Translations under genes and position numbers: made by a program
In this document: positions 35,405 to 44,406 of the stretch, one piece after another
Position numbering within the stretch: position 1 is the stretch's first letter
How the letters are laid out: each line of letters opens with the position of its first letter
Notes under the pieces: generated by a model
Database searches by the model: none
The model's input: only the letters and a program-made list of their open reading frames with translations
What the model was told of the DNA's origin: nothing
Source of the DNA: Solidesulfovibrio magneticus RS-1
GTDB lineage: Bacteria > Desulfobacterota > Desulfovibrionia > Desulfovibrionales > Desulfovibrionaceae
Assembly: GCF_000010665.1 (NCBI RefSeq)
Contig: NC_012796.1
Location: 1,240,001 to 1,304,000, forward strand
DNA length: 64,000 nucleotides
Direction: 5' to 3'

Positions 35405-36244
35405 ATGGCAAAAAGGAAAACCGAGCGGCCGGACCCGTCGAGCCTGGGGCTGCCGCGTGTCGGCGTGGACAGCCACGCCCATCTCGACGGCGCGGGCGAG
35501 GATCGGGCCATGGCCACGCCCGAGGCCATAGGGGCCGTGCTCGACCGGGCGGCGGCGGCCGGTGTGGCCCAAGTCGGCCACGTGTTCCTGGGGCCGGCCG
35601 CCCACGCCGCCGGGCGGGAGCTTTTTGCCGGAAGGGATGAGGTCTTTTTCCTGCTCGGCATCCATCCCTGCGACGCGGCCAAGGCCGCGCCCGGGGACGT
35701 GGCCGCCATGGAAGCGGCCTTTGGGGCCGATGCGGGCCTGAGGGCCGTGGGCGAGATCGGCCTGGACTACTACTGGGACGCCGGCACGGCCGAGGTCCAA
35801 AAGGCGCTTTTTCGCGACCAGCTGGCCCTGGCCCGGCAGCTCGACCTGCCCGTGGCCGTCCACAGCCGCGACGCCGCCGCCGACACCCTGGCCATCCTCG
35901 ACGACCTGGGCTTTGCCGGCCGGCCGCTGGTCTGGCACTGCTTCGGCGGCGACGCCGCCCTGGCCGCCGAGATCGCGCGGCGCGGCTTTCATCTCTCCGT
36001 GCCCGGGCCGGTGACCTACGCCAAGAACACGGCCCTGGCCGAGGCCGTGGCCGGCTGCGACCCCTCGCGGCTTTTGCTCGAAACCGACGCCCCCTATCTC
36101 GCTCCCGAGCCCTGGCGCGGCAAGCGCAACGAACCGGCCCTGCTCGCCTTCACGGCCGTGCGCGTGGCCGGGCTGCTCGGCCTGGACCCGGCCGAACTGT
36201 GGCGGCGGACCGGCGACAACGCCCGGGCGTTTTTCCGGCTCTAG
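35405..36244 (+). CDS. TatD-family metal-dependent hydrolase
   Basis: 279 residues from ATG 35405 (AAGGAG). Metal ligands: DSHAHLDG (HxH), VGEIGLDYYW (Glu), PVAVHSRDA (His), VWHCFGGD (His), LLETDAPYLAPEPWRGKRNE (Asp). Usual TatD/YcfH length apart from an N-terminal basic extension of ~18 residues. 3'-5' exonuclease in family members. Confidence 0.92.
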   Translation: MAKRKTERPDPSSLGLPRVGVDSHAHLDGAGEDRAMATPEAIGAVLDRAAAAGVAQVGHVFLGPAAHAAGRELFAGRDEVFFLLGIHPCDAAKAAPGDVAAMEAAFGADAGLRAVGEIGLDYYWDAGTAEVQKALFRDQLALARQLDLPVAVHSRDAAADTLAILDDLGFAGRPLVWHCFGGDAALAAEIARRGFHLSVPGPVTYAKNTALAEAVAGCDPSRLLLETDAPYLAPEPWRGKRNEPALLAFTAVRVAGLLGLDPAELWRRTGDNARAFFRL

Positions 36245-36425
36245 CCGCACCCCCGAAAATACCGCATTATCGCCTGTAGCCCCGGAAACGTCAGCGGCCT
36301 GTTTTGTTGTCGGACCCGAGATCGTCCCTTTCGAGCCCGCCGCCGCGCCGGCCGTCTTGCCCAAAGCCGGCCGGCGCGGTAAGGTCGGCCGTGAAGTCTG
36401 ACGCACAACCGGGAGACCTGCCGCC

Positions 36426-37064
36426 ATGACCCTTGAAATCGCGACCCAGGGCGACATCGATCAGATCGTCGTATCCTCGCTGTCCCGCGCCTTTGTCCAG
36501 AAAATCTACCGCCACTGCTGGGGCAAGAACAACACCCCCTATTTCGCCGGCAACTGCTTCAAGGGCGTGCTCTATTTCGACGAGCGCCTGGCCATCAAGT
36601 ACGCCGACGACGTGGGATTCCCCTGGCGCGGCTGGCTGTCAGCCCCCAAGTTTCACCACCGCACCGGGGCCAGCCTGCACGGGCTTTCGCTCACCGTGCG
36701 CGACGCCGCCGGCCAGCGCGAAACCTCGGCCCTGGGGCTGGTCGTGGCCGAGGAGCGGCCCCGGCTTGACGGCTTCCTGGAAGGCCTTGGCGACGACGAG
36801 GTGCTGGCCGTGCTCGGGGCCGTGGACAAAGGCGAGATGTTGTTCACCCTGGCCGATTTCGATGGAACCTTTGACGCCGACAAGCTGGTTATCGAAGTGG
36901 AGCGGTTTTCCGACCTCTACTGCGAGGAAGCCGTGGTCACCGGGATGCGCTACGACGGCCGGGTCATGAGCATGGAGACCGGCGAATCCCGGGGCAAGAG
37001 CATGGTCGATCCGCTGCTCATTGGCCGCGACGGCAAACTGCTGGACATGTACGACTTCGCCTGA
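36426..37064 (+). CDS. conserved-looking protein of unknown function
   Basis: 212 residues, soluble, mixed alpha/beta. No domain recognised. Distinct stretches are YRHCWGKNNTPYFAGNCF near 30, PWRGWLSAPKFHHRTGA near 67 and LADFDGTFDADKLVIEVERF near 140; the last is reminiscent of acidic metal sites but not diagnostic. Cys residues at HCWG, GNCF and LYCEE. Standard codon use and a GGGAG upstream argue that it is a real native gene. Confidence 0.7.
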   Translation: MTLEIATQGDIDQIVVSSLSRAFVQKIYRHCWGKNNTPYFAGNCFKGVLYFDERLAIKYADDVGFPWRGWLSAPKFHHRTGASLHGLSLTVRDAAGQRETSALGLVVAEERPRLDGFLEGLGDDEVLAVLGAVDKGEMLFTLADFDGTFDADKLVIEVERFSDLYCEEAVVTGMRYDGRVMSMETGESRGKSMVDPLLIGRDGKLLDMYDFA

Positions 37065-37130
37065 TCCGCGTTGCGTTACAAGGCTGGCGGAGCGGCGGGG
37101 CGGCCTGTCGTCCGACGCCTGGCCCCAGGC

Positions 37131-37159
37131 CCCGGGGCGTCTTTTCTTGACGCCCCGGG
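37131..37159 (+). terminator. hairpin downstream of the 36426 gene
   Basis: 11-bp stem CCCGGGGCGTC / GACGCCCCGGG around TTTTCTT, 67 bp past the stop; no T-run after it, so termination is possible but not certain. Confidence 0.5.
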
Positions 37160-37230
37160 CCAACCCTCCTATAACCGTACACTGTGACGTTCCCCGCGAT
37201 AACGCCGCGTCAAACGCTGCGGAGGCAGAC

Positions 37231-37608
37231 GTGAAATCCGTATTGGTCGTGGACGACGATCCCAGCATTCGTGCCCTGATCCGGCTCTACCTGGAGAGCG
37301 CCGGCTATGCCGTCATCGAGGCCGGCGACGGCAAACGGGCCATGGCCGCCCTGGACGGGCAGCCGGTGGACCTGGTGATTCTCGACATCTTCATGCCGGA
37401 GATGGATGGGCTGGAGGTGTTGCAGGTGTTGCGCGGCCACTGCCAGACCTGCCGGGTGATGGCCATTTCCGGCGGTTCGGCCAAGATCGGCATGGATTTG
37501 CTGGGCCACGCCACCATTTTCGGGGCCGATGCGGTGCTCGAAAAACCTTTCGGCGAAGTCACGCTGCTGGATAAAGTGACGGCCCTGATCGGCCCCGCCG
37601 CCGACTGA
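37231..37608 (+). CDS. single-domain response regulator
   Basis: 125 residues from GTG 37231 with GGAGG five bases upstream. Complete receiver: Asp8-Asp9-Asp10, phospho-acceptor Asp52 in VILDIFMPEMDG, switch Ser in MAISGGS, Lys in VLEKPFG. CheY-like without output domain. No kinase adjacent; a receiver-Hpt protein is encoded convergently next door. Confidence 0.92.
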   Translation: MKSVLVVDDDPSIRALIRLYLESAGYAVIEAGDGKRAMAALDGQPVDLVILDIFMPEMDGLEVLQVLRGHCQTCRVMAISGGSAKIGMDLLGHATIFGADAVLEKPFGEVTLLDKVTALIGPAAD

Positions 37609-37737
37609 TCGCTTCCCTTTCCCTTGCCCCGCCCGATCCTGGTCACCCGTCGCGGTTCGCCGGGGCATCGTCAGCGCCTTTCCTCGGCCGACCCCTTGCC
37701 GCTTAACGCCGAACCCCCTTGAAACCCTTCTCCATGC

Positions 37738-37776
37738 GGGGGGTCCGGGGGCCTCAGGCCCCCGGCCGCCGGAGGC
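37738..37776 (-). repeat. GC double-hairpin 3' element, copy 6
   Basis: Lies 21 bp after the receiver-Hpt gene stop (37797) in the standard orientation on minus, with a purine-rich spacer between. Confidence 0.85.
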
Positions 37777-37796
37777 CTCTTTCTCTCTCCCCTTAT

Positions 37797-38522
37797 TTAC
37801 ACCGGCCAGTCCAGACGGGCCTTGGCCAAAAGGGCGGCGGCCCAGTCCCGGGCGGCGGCGGCGGCCTTGGCGTTGCCGGCGTCGGCCGCTCGTTCCAGGG
37901 CGGCGGCTGCTTTGGCCAGTTCGGGGAAGCCGTAAGAGCCGGCCGACCCTTTGAGTTTGTGGCTCTGGCGGCGGGCTTGGTCCAGGTCGCCCTGGTCCAG
38001 GGCGGTGCGGGCCGCATCCAAGGTCTGGCTGGCCAAGTCGTAAAAGAGAGGCAGCAGGGCGGCCAATCGGCCAGGGTTTGGGGCGTCGGTGTTGGGGGGC
38101 CGGGGCTTGGTCGGTTCGGCGGACTCGCCTTCCGGCCCGAGATAGTGGAGCAGGGTGCGCAGCACGGCCGCCTTGCGCACGGGCTTGGCCAGAAAATCGG
38201 TGAATCCGGCTTGCTGGCAAAGCAGCCGGTGTTCATCCAGGGCATGGGCGGTCAGGGCCAGGATGGGCGTGGGGACGGCTCCTCGCTGCCGTTCCAGCGC
38301 CCGGATGCGTCGGGTGGCTTCGTAGCCGTCCACCACAGGCATCTCCAAGTCCATGAGCACCAGATCATAGGGCGCGGCGGCGAACAGCTCCACGGCCTGG
38401 ACGCCGTTCTCGGCCTCGTCGATGCGGTAATGGTCGCTTTCCAGGTAGAGGCGAATCAGGGCCAGATTGTCGCGGTTGTCGTCGACAAGCAGCAGGCGAG
38501 GGGGTGCGGTGGCTGGTTCCAT
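37797..38522 (-). CDS. receiver-Hpt phosphorelay protein
   Basis: 241 residues from ATG 38522; an ATG at 38555 would add 11 residues but has no ribosome-binding site. Receiver ~9-125: DDNRDN, Asp58 in VLMDLEMPVVDG, ALTAHAL, FLAKPVRK. Hpt domain ~150-235 with the phospho-His in RRQSHKLKGSAGSYG. Such proteins usually pass phosphate from hybrid kinases to a final regulator; partners not in the window except possibly the neighbouring receiver. Confidence 0.9.
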   Translation of the reverse strand: MEPATAPPRLLLVDDNRDNLALIRLYLESDHYRIDEAENGVQAVELFAAAPYDLVLMDLEMPVVDGYEATRRIRALERQRGAVPTPILALTAHALDEHRLLCQQAGFTDFLAKPVRKAAVLRTLLHYLGPEGESAEPTKPRPPNTDAPNPGRLAALLPLFYDLASQTLDAARTALDQGDLDQARRQSHKLKGSAGSYGFPELAKAAAALERAADAGNAKAAAAARDWAAALLAKARLDWPV

Positions 38523-38610
38523 GGCGTATCCGGGGACAGGGGCCGACGGTTTCATTTTTAGCTGATTGAGGATAGCCGTTGGGCGGAAAAGCGCAAGGGG
38601 GAAGGGCGCG

Positions 38611-38880
38611 TCAGGGCCGCAGGCACACGGCGGCTTCGGGGCAGACGGCGGTGAAGTCGCGCAAAAACGTTTCCACCCGGCCGGCCTCGTCCGGGCTGTA
38701 GATCAGGCGCACCACGGCGGCGAACCGGTCCACCACCGTGGGCAGGGCCAGATTGTCCTCGGCCTGGAGAAAAAACGTCAACAGCGACACGTTGGCCGAG
38801 GCCAGGCGCACATACAGCCGGGCCGAACCGGTCGGCACGGGATGGCGACGCCGCCGGGGCGGCCTTCTGCGCCGGCTCAC
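38611..38880 (-). CDS. short DUF4911-like protein
   Basis: 89 residues from GTG 38880, overlapping the M24 peptidase stop by GTGA. The N-terminal ~15 residues are Arg/Pro-rich (SRRRRPPRRRRHP), then a ferredoxin-like alpha/beta unit (ARLYVRLASANVSLLTFFLQ; LPTVVDRFAAVVRLIYSPDE). It resembles the small DUF4911 proteins found beside peptidases in Desulfovibrio. A GTG 14 codons later is an alternative start. Confidence 0.65.
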   Translation of the reverse strand: MSRRRRPPRRRRHPVPTGSARLYVRLASANVSLLTFFLQAEDNLALPTVVDRFAAVVRLIYSPDEAGRVETFLRDFTAVCPEAAVCLRP

Positions 38881-39965
38881 AGGATGTCGCGTCCGGTTTC
38901 GGTGATAAGGGCCATGTGTTCCCAACGCGCACCGCCCCATTCGGGATAGTACAGGCCCGGCTCCACGGTGACGACCATGCCCGGTTCCAGCACGCTCTCG
39001 GCCGAGGGGTTGAGGCTTGGGCCTTCGTGGGTCTCCAGGCCGATGCCGTGGCCCAGGGAATGGGTGAAGCGTTCGGCCACGCCTTCCCGGGCAAAGACCT
39101 CCCGGGCCAGGGCATAGGCCTCGCGGCAGGCCATGCCCGGGCCGATGCGCTCCAGCACGGCGGCCTGGGCGGTCTGGACGCGGGCGAGCATCTCGGTGAA
39201 GCGCGCCGGGGGCTTGGCCCCGACCCAGACGGTGCGGGTCTGGTCCGAGCAGTAGTCGTCGGCCCGGCCGCCCACGTCCACCAGGACCAGACAGCCGTCG
39301 GCGATGACGGTCTCCCCGGGGATGGCATGGGGCAGGGCGGCGTTGGCGTCCACGGCCACGATGGGGGCAAAGGCCAGCTCGGAGGCTCCGAGGTCGCGGA
39401 AGCGTTTTTCGATCTCCCAGGCGGCCTGGGCCTCGGTGCGTCCGGGCAGGAGAATGTCCGGCAGGCTGGCCATGACGCCGTGGTTGATGGCGGCCGAGCG
39501 GCGCATCCGGGCGATCTCGGCGGCGTCCTTGCGCAGTCGCAGCGGTTCCACGGCCAGGGCCACGGGTGTCATGGGCATCAGCGCGGACAGTCGGCCGTGG
39601 ACGTCGAAGGACAGGCTGGCCGGCTCGAATCCCAGGCGAGTCACGCCCCGGGCCTTGAGAAAATCCGTGATGGCGGCGTAGCGCCCGGCCCCGTAGATGC
39701 AGAGGTTTTGTTCCGGCCACAGGCGCAAGGCAGCGTCGCGGTAGCGGGCGTCGGTGAAGAGATAGTCGTCGCCGTCGGCCGTGACCACGAGATAGCCGGC
39801 GCTCTCGTTGCACTGGGGATCGTGGAGTTCGAAGCCGCTTAAATAGAAGCGGTTGGCGGCGTGGGACACGAGCAGGGCGTCGTGGCCCATGGCGGCCAGG
39901 GCGGCGCGCAAGCGGTCGCGGCGGCCAGCGAAAACGGGGCAGCCGCTTGTGGCTGTGGCGGTCAT
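38877..39965 (-). CDS. M24 (Xaa-Pro aminopeptidase-like) peptidase
   Basis: 362 residues, GGAG before ATG 39965. Creatinase N-domain (~1-130), catalytic domain with the five metal ligands: VDVGGRADDYCSD (two Asp), HSLGHGIGLETHEGP (His), VVTVEPGLYYPEWG (Glu), and Glu in RWEHMALIT. Typical PepQ/YpdF size. Cytoplasmic. Confidence 0.93.
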   Translation of the reverse strand: MTATATSGCPVFAGRRDRLRAALAAMGHDALLVSHAANRFYLSGFELHDPQCNESAGYLVVTADGDDYLFTDARYRDAALRLWPEQNLCIYGAGRYAAITDFLKARGVTRLGFEPASLSFDVHGRLSALMPMTPVALAVEPLRLRKDAAEIARMRRSAAINHGVMASLPDILLPGRTEAQAAWEIEKRFRDLGASELAFAPIVAVDANAALPHAIPGETVIADGCLVLVDVGGRADDYCSDQTRTVWVGAKPPARFTEMLARVQTAQAAVLERIGPGMACREAYALAREVFAREGVAERFTHSLGHGIGLETHEGPSLNPSAESVLEPGMVVTVEPGLYYPEWGGARWEHMALITETGRDIL

Positions 39966-40243
39966 GGCATCTCCTTCAGGCGGGACGCGCCCGCCCGCGA
40001 AGGTGTTTCAGATCGGGCCGGCGACGTCAACCGGCCAGCGGCCCGACGGGACATGGCCCGGGGAAACACCTGCCGTCCTCGGCTGGCCGACGCGCCGGGG
40101 CAACGGTGTTTTCCGTCAAGCGTCATCGACGGTCTTTGGGCTTTCCGGCCGACAAAGCGCCAACCCTCGCCGAACCCCCTCTAAACATTTCTCCATGTGG
40201 GGGGGCTGGGGGCCTCAGGCCCCCAGCCGTCGGAGGCAGGTTG
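39966..40243. other. intergenic region, 278 bp
   Basis: GC-rich; contains repeat copy 7 and the promoter for the M24 gene. No gene seen. Confidence 0.4.
40199..40237 (-). repeat. GC double-hairpin 3' element, copy 7
   Basis: Begins 7 bp past the stop of the FAD oxidoreductase gene (40244). Same structure; the first block is GCCTCCGACGGC, one base off. Confidence 0.85.
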
Positions 40244-41623
40244 TTAAAGCGTGTAGACGGTTTCCGGTTGTCCCAGGACGTGCCGCTGGGCCCATTCGAT
40301 GCCCTGCATGATGGAGTGGTCCATGTTGCCGACCTCGTATTTCCAGCCGCCGAAGCGTCCACGGGACTGGATGCCCAGGCACTCCAGGGCCGGCTGGAGC
40401 ACGGCCAGGGCGGCGTCGCGCTCCAGGCAGGGTATGGGGTAGGCGTAGTCCACCCGCATCTCCCAGGAGGCGTTCTGGCCGGCGACGTCGGCCGGAGCCA
40501 GAAGCGTTGTGGCGACCAGGCCGTCCACGGTGGCCCGCTCCAGGCCGGCGAAGTCGGCCGGCTTGTGGGCGGAAAAGCTCGTCTCGGTCATGAACGCCCG
40601 GCTGCGCGGGATCATGCCGTCGGGATCGGGGGTGTTTAAGGGCGAATAGTTGTGGAAATTGGTGACCCGGTAGAAGGGGCAGTCGGCTTCCGGGAAATAC
40701 ATCCAGCAGCGCGGGTCCGGGGGCGCGCCGGCAAAGCCCAGGCCGTGGATGACCGAGCCGCTGTGCTTGAGCCGTCCGGCCGCCTCGATCATGGCCGGGC
40801 TGGCCCCTTCCAGCTGGTCGGCCACGAAACGGTCCAGGGGGCCGGTGGTCAGCAGATGGTCGTAGACGATGACGTCGCCAGAAGCGGTGAGCACGGTCTT
40901 TTCGGCCGGATCGACCCGGCGGCAGGCTTCGCCCAGGCGCAGCCGGTCGGCGAAACGACGGGCCAGGCGGCGGAAGATCTCGCCCGTGCCGCCGCGCAGG
41001 GGAAAGCTGAAGGTGTTGTTGGGACCCCAGGCCACGTCGTCCGTGCCGTAGATGATGTTTTTGACCACCCGCCCGGCGTCCACCACCGAGACGCGCTCGC
41101 CGATCCAGCGGTGGGACATGGCCGTGGCCGGATGGGCCCAGACCTTGAAATTGTAGGGGACCATGAACAGCCGCGCGATGCCCGGGCCGAACACCCGGTC
41201 TATCCATTCCCGGAAGTTGGCCGGCGCATCGGGGTGGACTCCGGCTGCGGCGTCGCGGCCGGCGGCCAGCAGCCCTTCGACGCATTCCCAAACGAGATCC
41301 GGGGGCAGTCGGCGGATGTTGTTTTGGAAGGGGTAGGGAACGAAGGTTCCGGCCAGGCGAATCCAGGATTCACGCTGGTGGCGCAGGACCTCGTCGCCAA
41401 GCAGTTCATCGAGGAGCTTGTCGAAGGCTTTGTAGTGGGAGAAAACGACGTGTCCGCCCACGTCCCAGGTGTAGCCGGCGGCATCGGTGAAGCTGGCGGC
41501 CAGGCCGCCGGGATAGGGATGGCGTTCCAGGACGAGGAAATCGTTTTCGCCGAGTTCGGCCAGGCGGTTGGCCGCGCCAAGGCCCGTTGGGCCGGCTCCG
41601 ATGATCAGATATTTGACGCGCAT
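40244..41623 (-). CDS. FAD-dependent amine oxidase/UDP-galactopyranose mutase-like protein
   Basis: 459 residues, GGAGG before ATG 41623. N-terminal dinucleotide fold YLIIGAGPTGLGAANRLAE with second acidic strand end VLERHPYPGGLAASF, then GYTWDVGGHVVFSHYKAFDK as in UGM and protoporphyrinogen-oxidase-like enzymes; FSFPLRGGTGEIFRRLARR near 205. The C-terminal half (GRFGGWKYEVGNMDHSIMQG) closes the FAD site. Probably acts on sugar nucleotides or lipid-linked intermediates; exact substrate unknown. Confidence 0.82.
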   Translation of the reverse strand: MRVKYLIIGAGPTGLGAANRLAELGENDFLVLERHPYPGGLAASFTDAAGYTWDVGGHVVFSHYKAFDKLLDELLGDEVLRHQRESWIRLAGTFVPYPFQNNIRRLPPDLVWECVEGLLAAGRDAAAGVHPDAPANFREWIDRVFGPGIARLFMVPYNFKVWAHPATAMSHRWIGERVSVVDAGRVVKNIIYGTDDVAWGPNNTFSFPLRGGTGEIFRRLARRFADRLRLGEACRRVDPAEKTVLTASGDVIVYDHLLTTGPLDRFVADQLEGASPAMIEAAGRLKHSGSVIHGLGFAGAPPDPRCWMYFPEADCPFYRVTNFHNYSPLNTPDPDGMIPRSRAFMTETSFSAHKPADFAGLERATVDGLVATTLLAPADVAGQNASWEMRVDYAYPIPCLERDAALAVLQPALECLGIQSRGRFGGWKYEVGNMDHSIMQGIEWAQRHVLGQPETVYTL

Positions 41624-41681
41624 GGTTGCCTCCGGGAGGGTGGGGGCAGGCGAGCAAGAAAAGGGCCAGCCGGCAAAGGAG

Positions 41682-41719
41682 AATAAAACTCCCGGGGCCG
41701 GACGAGCCGGTCCCGGGAG
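41682..41719 (-). terminator. Rho-independent terminator of the RRM gene
   Basis: 13-bp stem 41689-41701 / 41707-41719 with one G-U pair, loop of five; TTTTATT follows on minus. 21 bp past the stop. Confidence 0.82.
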
Positions 41720-41740
41720 GAAAGATGTTGCGCCGGTCGT

Positions 41741-42019
41741 TTACCAGGCCGGGCGGCGGGGGGGACGCGGAGCGCGGGGCTTGGCCTCGTTGACCTTGAG
41801 GCTACGGCCTTCGAACTCGGCGCCGTCCAGGGCCCGGATGGCTTCGTCAGCGGCGGCGTCGTCGTCCATCTCCACGAATCCGAAGCCGCGCGGTTTGCCG
41901 GTCTCGCGGTCGGAAATCAGTTTGACGGACTGGACGGGGCCGTAACGGCCAAACAGGTCACGGACGCTTTCCTCGGTGGTGCGGAAGGGCAGGTTGCCAA
42001 CATAGATGTTTTTGGACAT
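41741..42019 (-). CDS. RRM-type RNA-binding protein
   Basis: 92 residues starting MSKNIYVGNLPFRTTEESV at 42019. RNP2 is IYVGNLPF and RNP1 RGFGFVEM; a basic Arg/Pro tail (KPRAPRPPRRPAW) follows. Bacterial glycine/arginine-tailed RRM proteins of this length respond to cold or stress. The ~490-bp upstream region could hold a long regulated leader, as in other rbp genes (inference). Confidence 0.93.
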   Translation of the reverse strand: MSKNIYVGNLPFRTTEESVRDLFGRYGPVQSVKLISDRETGKPRGFGFVEMDDDAAADEAIRALDGAEFEGRSLKVNEAKPRAPRPPRRPAW

Positions 42020-42512
42020 GAGACACGGACTCCCAAAACGGTTGACGTCAGCGAACGCGAAGCGTGGACGGAGGAGGGCTACCCGCCGGCTACGCTCCTC
42101 CCCAGGACAAACCCATCGGCCCAAGGGCCGTGAAGGCCTGACAGTTGGAGTGCGCCTGTCCGTCGGGACGGCGAAGAAAGGTATGGCAGGCGTTGCGCAC
42201 TCGTATTCCAGACTCCGTTAGAGTCTCGCCGCGCAAACACGGGGAGGACGGTCACGCACCACACGCGAAGTCGTCACGGGTTTGAGCGAACATGGAAAAC
42301 GATAACGAACCGGTCAGTGGCTGGCAAGGAAAAATTGTTCCTTTTCTCCCTTAGGCCCTGAAATTTTTCCGGTTTGCGTTGTTCCAAACCCGTCTTGAGG
42401 GCGTTTATTCCGACGCAAAGAGGATGCTTTCAGCGGTGAAATGGACTATCCTGCCCCTGTGTGCTCGAGCGCAGGCCAAGCGCACCAACGTCAGGGAGGG
42501 CTGTACGACGCC
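42020..42512. other. divergent intergenic region, 493 bp
   Basis: Between the RRM gene (minus) and the TPR gene (plus). Contains two small hairpins: GACTC-CGTTA-GAGTC near 42210 and AAGGAA-N6-TTCCTT at 42326-42343. No ORF or tRNA seen. Likely promoters and a leader. Confidence 0.4.
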
Positions 42513-43310
42513 ATGACGGGAAAAATCGGGGCCAAACGTTTCGCCGTGGCCGTATCGGTGCGGGAAACCTACAAGACAGGGTTTGGCGGCACCACGCAGA
42601 GCGCTGAACGCGCGATCTATTATTACGCCGAAAAAACACCTGAGGCGGGCATCAGCGTGCAGGCCTTAAACGGCAACAGCGTGCCCAGCGGCGAGGTCAC
42701 GCCGATCACTGAGGAGGAATTCCTCCAGAAGTTCAAGCCCGAGCCGCTCATGTACTACAATCTGGTCAAGCCGCGCATGGAAGCCATGCAGGCCGAGCTG
42801 GAGCGGGGCGAGAAACATCTGGAGGCCGGCCGGCTGGAGCGGGCCGAGGAATCCTTCCAGAAAGCCCTGGCCTACGACGCCGAGAACCTGCGCGCCATCT
42901 TCGGCCTGGGCAACGCCTACCTGTCCGGCGGCAAGCTCGACGACGCCCGCGACATTTTCGACAAGATCATGGGCATCGAGCTGGCCTTTGGCCCGGAAAA
43001 CAAGTTTTTGTTCAACGAATTCGGCATTCGGATGCGCAAGGCCGGGCTGCTGGCCCTGGCCAAGTCGTATTACGAGAAAGCCCTGGCCGTCAGCGAAAAC
43101 GACGAGAACCTGTTGTTTAATCTCGGCCGGGTGCTCTACGAACTGGAGGAGTACGACGGCGCGGTGGAGGCGGCCGAGCGTTGTCTGGCGCTCAACTCCG
43201 GTTTTCTCATCGCGGCCAAGCTGGCCAAGGCGGCCCGCCGCCAGGCGGCCACGGCAGCCATTGGCGACGCTACGCCTGGGGCTGCGTCCCCGCCCGCGCA
43301 AGACGTCTGA
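42513..43310 (+). CDS. TPR protein with EEFL-type N-terminal domain
   Basis: 265 residues from ATG 42513; GGGAGGG lies 12 bases upstream, rather far, and an ATG at 42441 is possible. N-terminal ~75 residues are a compact unknown domain (RFAVAVSVRETYKTGFGG; RAIYYYAEKTPEAGISVQAL). The motif TEEEFLQKFKPEPLMYYN leads into about four TPRs (AEESFQKALAYDAENLRAIF; LLFNLGRVLYELEEYDGAVE). The paralogue at 49044 shares the EEFL segment and the TPR order. Cytoplasmic scaffold, function unknown. Confidence 0.8.
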   Translation: MTGKIGAKRFAVAVSVRETYKTGFGGTTQSAERAIYYYAEKTPEAGISVQALNGNSVPSGEVTPITEEEFLQKFKPEPLMYYNLVKPRMEAMQAELERGEKHLEAGRLERAEESFQKALAYDAENLRAIFGLGNAYLSGGKLDDARDIFDKIMGIELAFGPENKFLFNEFGIRMRKAGLLALAKSYYEKALAVSENDENLLFNLGRVLYELEEYDGAVEAAERCLALNSGFLIAAKLAKAARRQAATAAIGDATPGAASPPAQDV

Positions 43311-43345
43311 CCGGCCTCGCAACCCCCTTTATCATTTTCCCACTT

Positions 43346-43384
43346 GGGGGGTCTGGGGGCCTCAGGCCCCCAGCCGCCGGAGGC
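43346..43384 (-). repeat. GC double-hairpin 3' element, copy 8
   Basis: 25 bp after the lplA stop (43409), standard orientation on minus; also 35 bp after the convergent TPR gene stop. Confidence 0.85.
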
Positions 43385-43408
43385 ATTCTTTCCTCTTTCC
43401 CCCACCCC

Positions 43409-44380
43409 CTAAAACAAACATTCCACCAAATCCTCCACGCCCACGCCCAGCAGATACTCGCCCAGCTCCACCCCGCCCAAGCGTTCGGCCAGGGCGTCGC
43501 GGTCGTGGCGGCAGCCGGCCAGCGCCGCTTCCAGCTCGGCCACGTCGCGCCGGCCGAAATAGTCGCCCAGAAGCCGCGCCGCAAGGATGACGCCGCCTTT
43601 GACGTCCAGATGGGCCTCGATGAGCCCGCCGGGCGTGCGGCGCGTCCGGGTGAAGCCGTAGGCCGGCGAGGCCCCGAAATTCCAGTCGTAGGTCCGGTAG
43701 CGGCTCTCGGCCAGCCCGGCCGCGCCGGCGGCCTCGTCCGGGGCCAGCGCCAAGTCGCCCGGGGCCGCGCCCGGGCAGACATGCCCCATGACGTGGCCCA
43801 TGAAGTCGGTCACGGCCATGGGCGCGGGCAGGTGGGCGGCGATGTTGGTGACGCGCTTTTCCACGCTTTTGACGGCCTTGTCGCGGTATTTTTCGGGATC
43901 GACCCGTAGCGCCCCGGTCAGATGGGAGACGTCGGCGTCAAAGAGCAGGGTGCCGTGGTGCAGCACCCGGTCGCGCCAGACGTGCTGGGCGTTGCCGGAA
44001 AATTTTTGGCCCTCGATGGTCAGGTCGTTGCGTCCCTCGAAGGCGCATTGCACGCCCAGGGCCGCCACCGCCGCCAGGATCGGGGCGGTGAAGCCCCTAA
44101 AGTCCATGGCCCCGCCGCCGAGGCTGATGAACGTGAAATTGACGTTGCCCAGATCATGGAAGACCGCGCCGCCGCCGCTTAAACGGCGCACCACCGGGAT
44201 GCCCCGCTCCCGCACGAAGGCTTCGTCGATCTGGGCGCGGGTGTTCTGGTTGCGCCCGACAATGACGGCCGGGGCGTTGCGCCACAGCATGAACACGTCG
44301 GTAGCGGCGTTTTTGAGCAGCCACTCCTCGGTGGCGAGATTAACGGCCGGATCGGTGGTCTCAAGCAAAATGGCGCGCAC
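43409..44380 (-). CDS. lplA: lipoate-protein ligase A
   Basis: 323 residues from GTG 44380 with AAGGAT upstream. RRLSGGGAVFHDLGNVNFTF and the lysine motif YRDKAVKSVEKRVTNI are diagnostic; the C-terminal accessory domain (~245-323) is present. Activates lipoate to lipoyl-AMP and transfers it to E2 or GcvH proteins. Follows the ubiB-like gene by 26 bp, likely same transcript. Confidence 0.93.
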   Translation of the reverse strand: MRAILLETTDPAVNLATEEWLLKNAATDVFMLWRNAPAVIVGRNQNTRAQIDEAFVRERGIPVVRRLSGGGAVFHDLGNVNFTFISLGGGAMDFRGFTAPILAAVAALGVQCAFEGRNDLTIEGQKFSGNAQHVWRDRVLHHGTLLFDADVSHLTGALRVDPEKYRDKAVKSVEKRVTNIAAHLPAPMAVTDFMGHVMGHVCPGAAPGDLALAPDEAAGAAGLAESRYRTYDWNFGASPAYGFTRTRRTPGGLIEAHLDVKGGVILAARLLGDYFGRRDVAELEAALAGCRHDRDALAERLGGVELGEYLLGVGVEDLVECLF

Positions 44381-44406
44381 GGCAGATCCTTTGCGGCTGG
44401 CGGTTG

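Noticed and set aside
42160-42260. tRNA-like hairpin near GACTC-CGTTA-GAGTC
   Set aside because: No T-loop motif (TTCGANNC), acceptor stem or CCA-compatible end could be matched.
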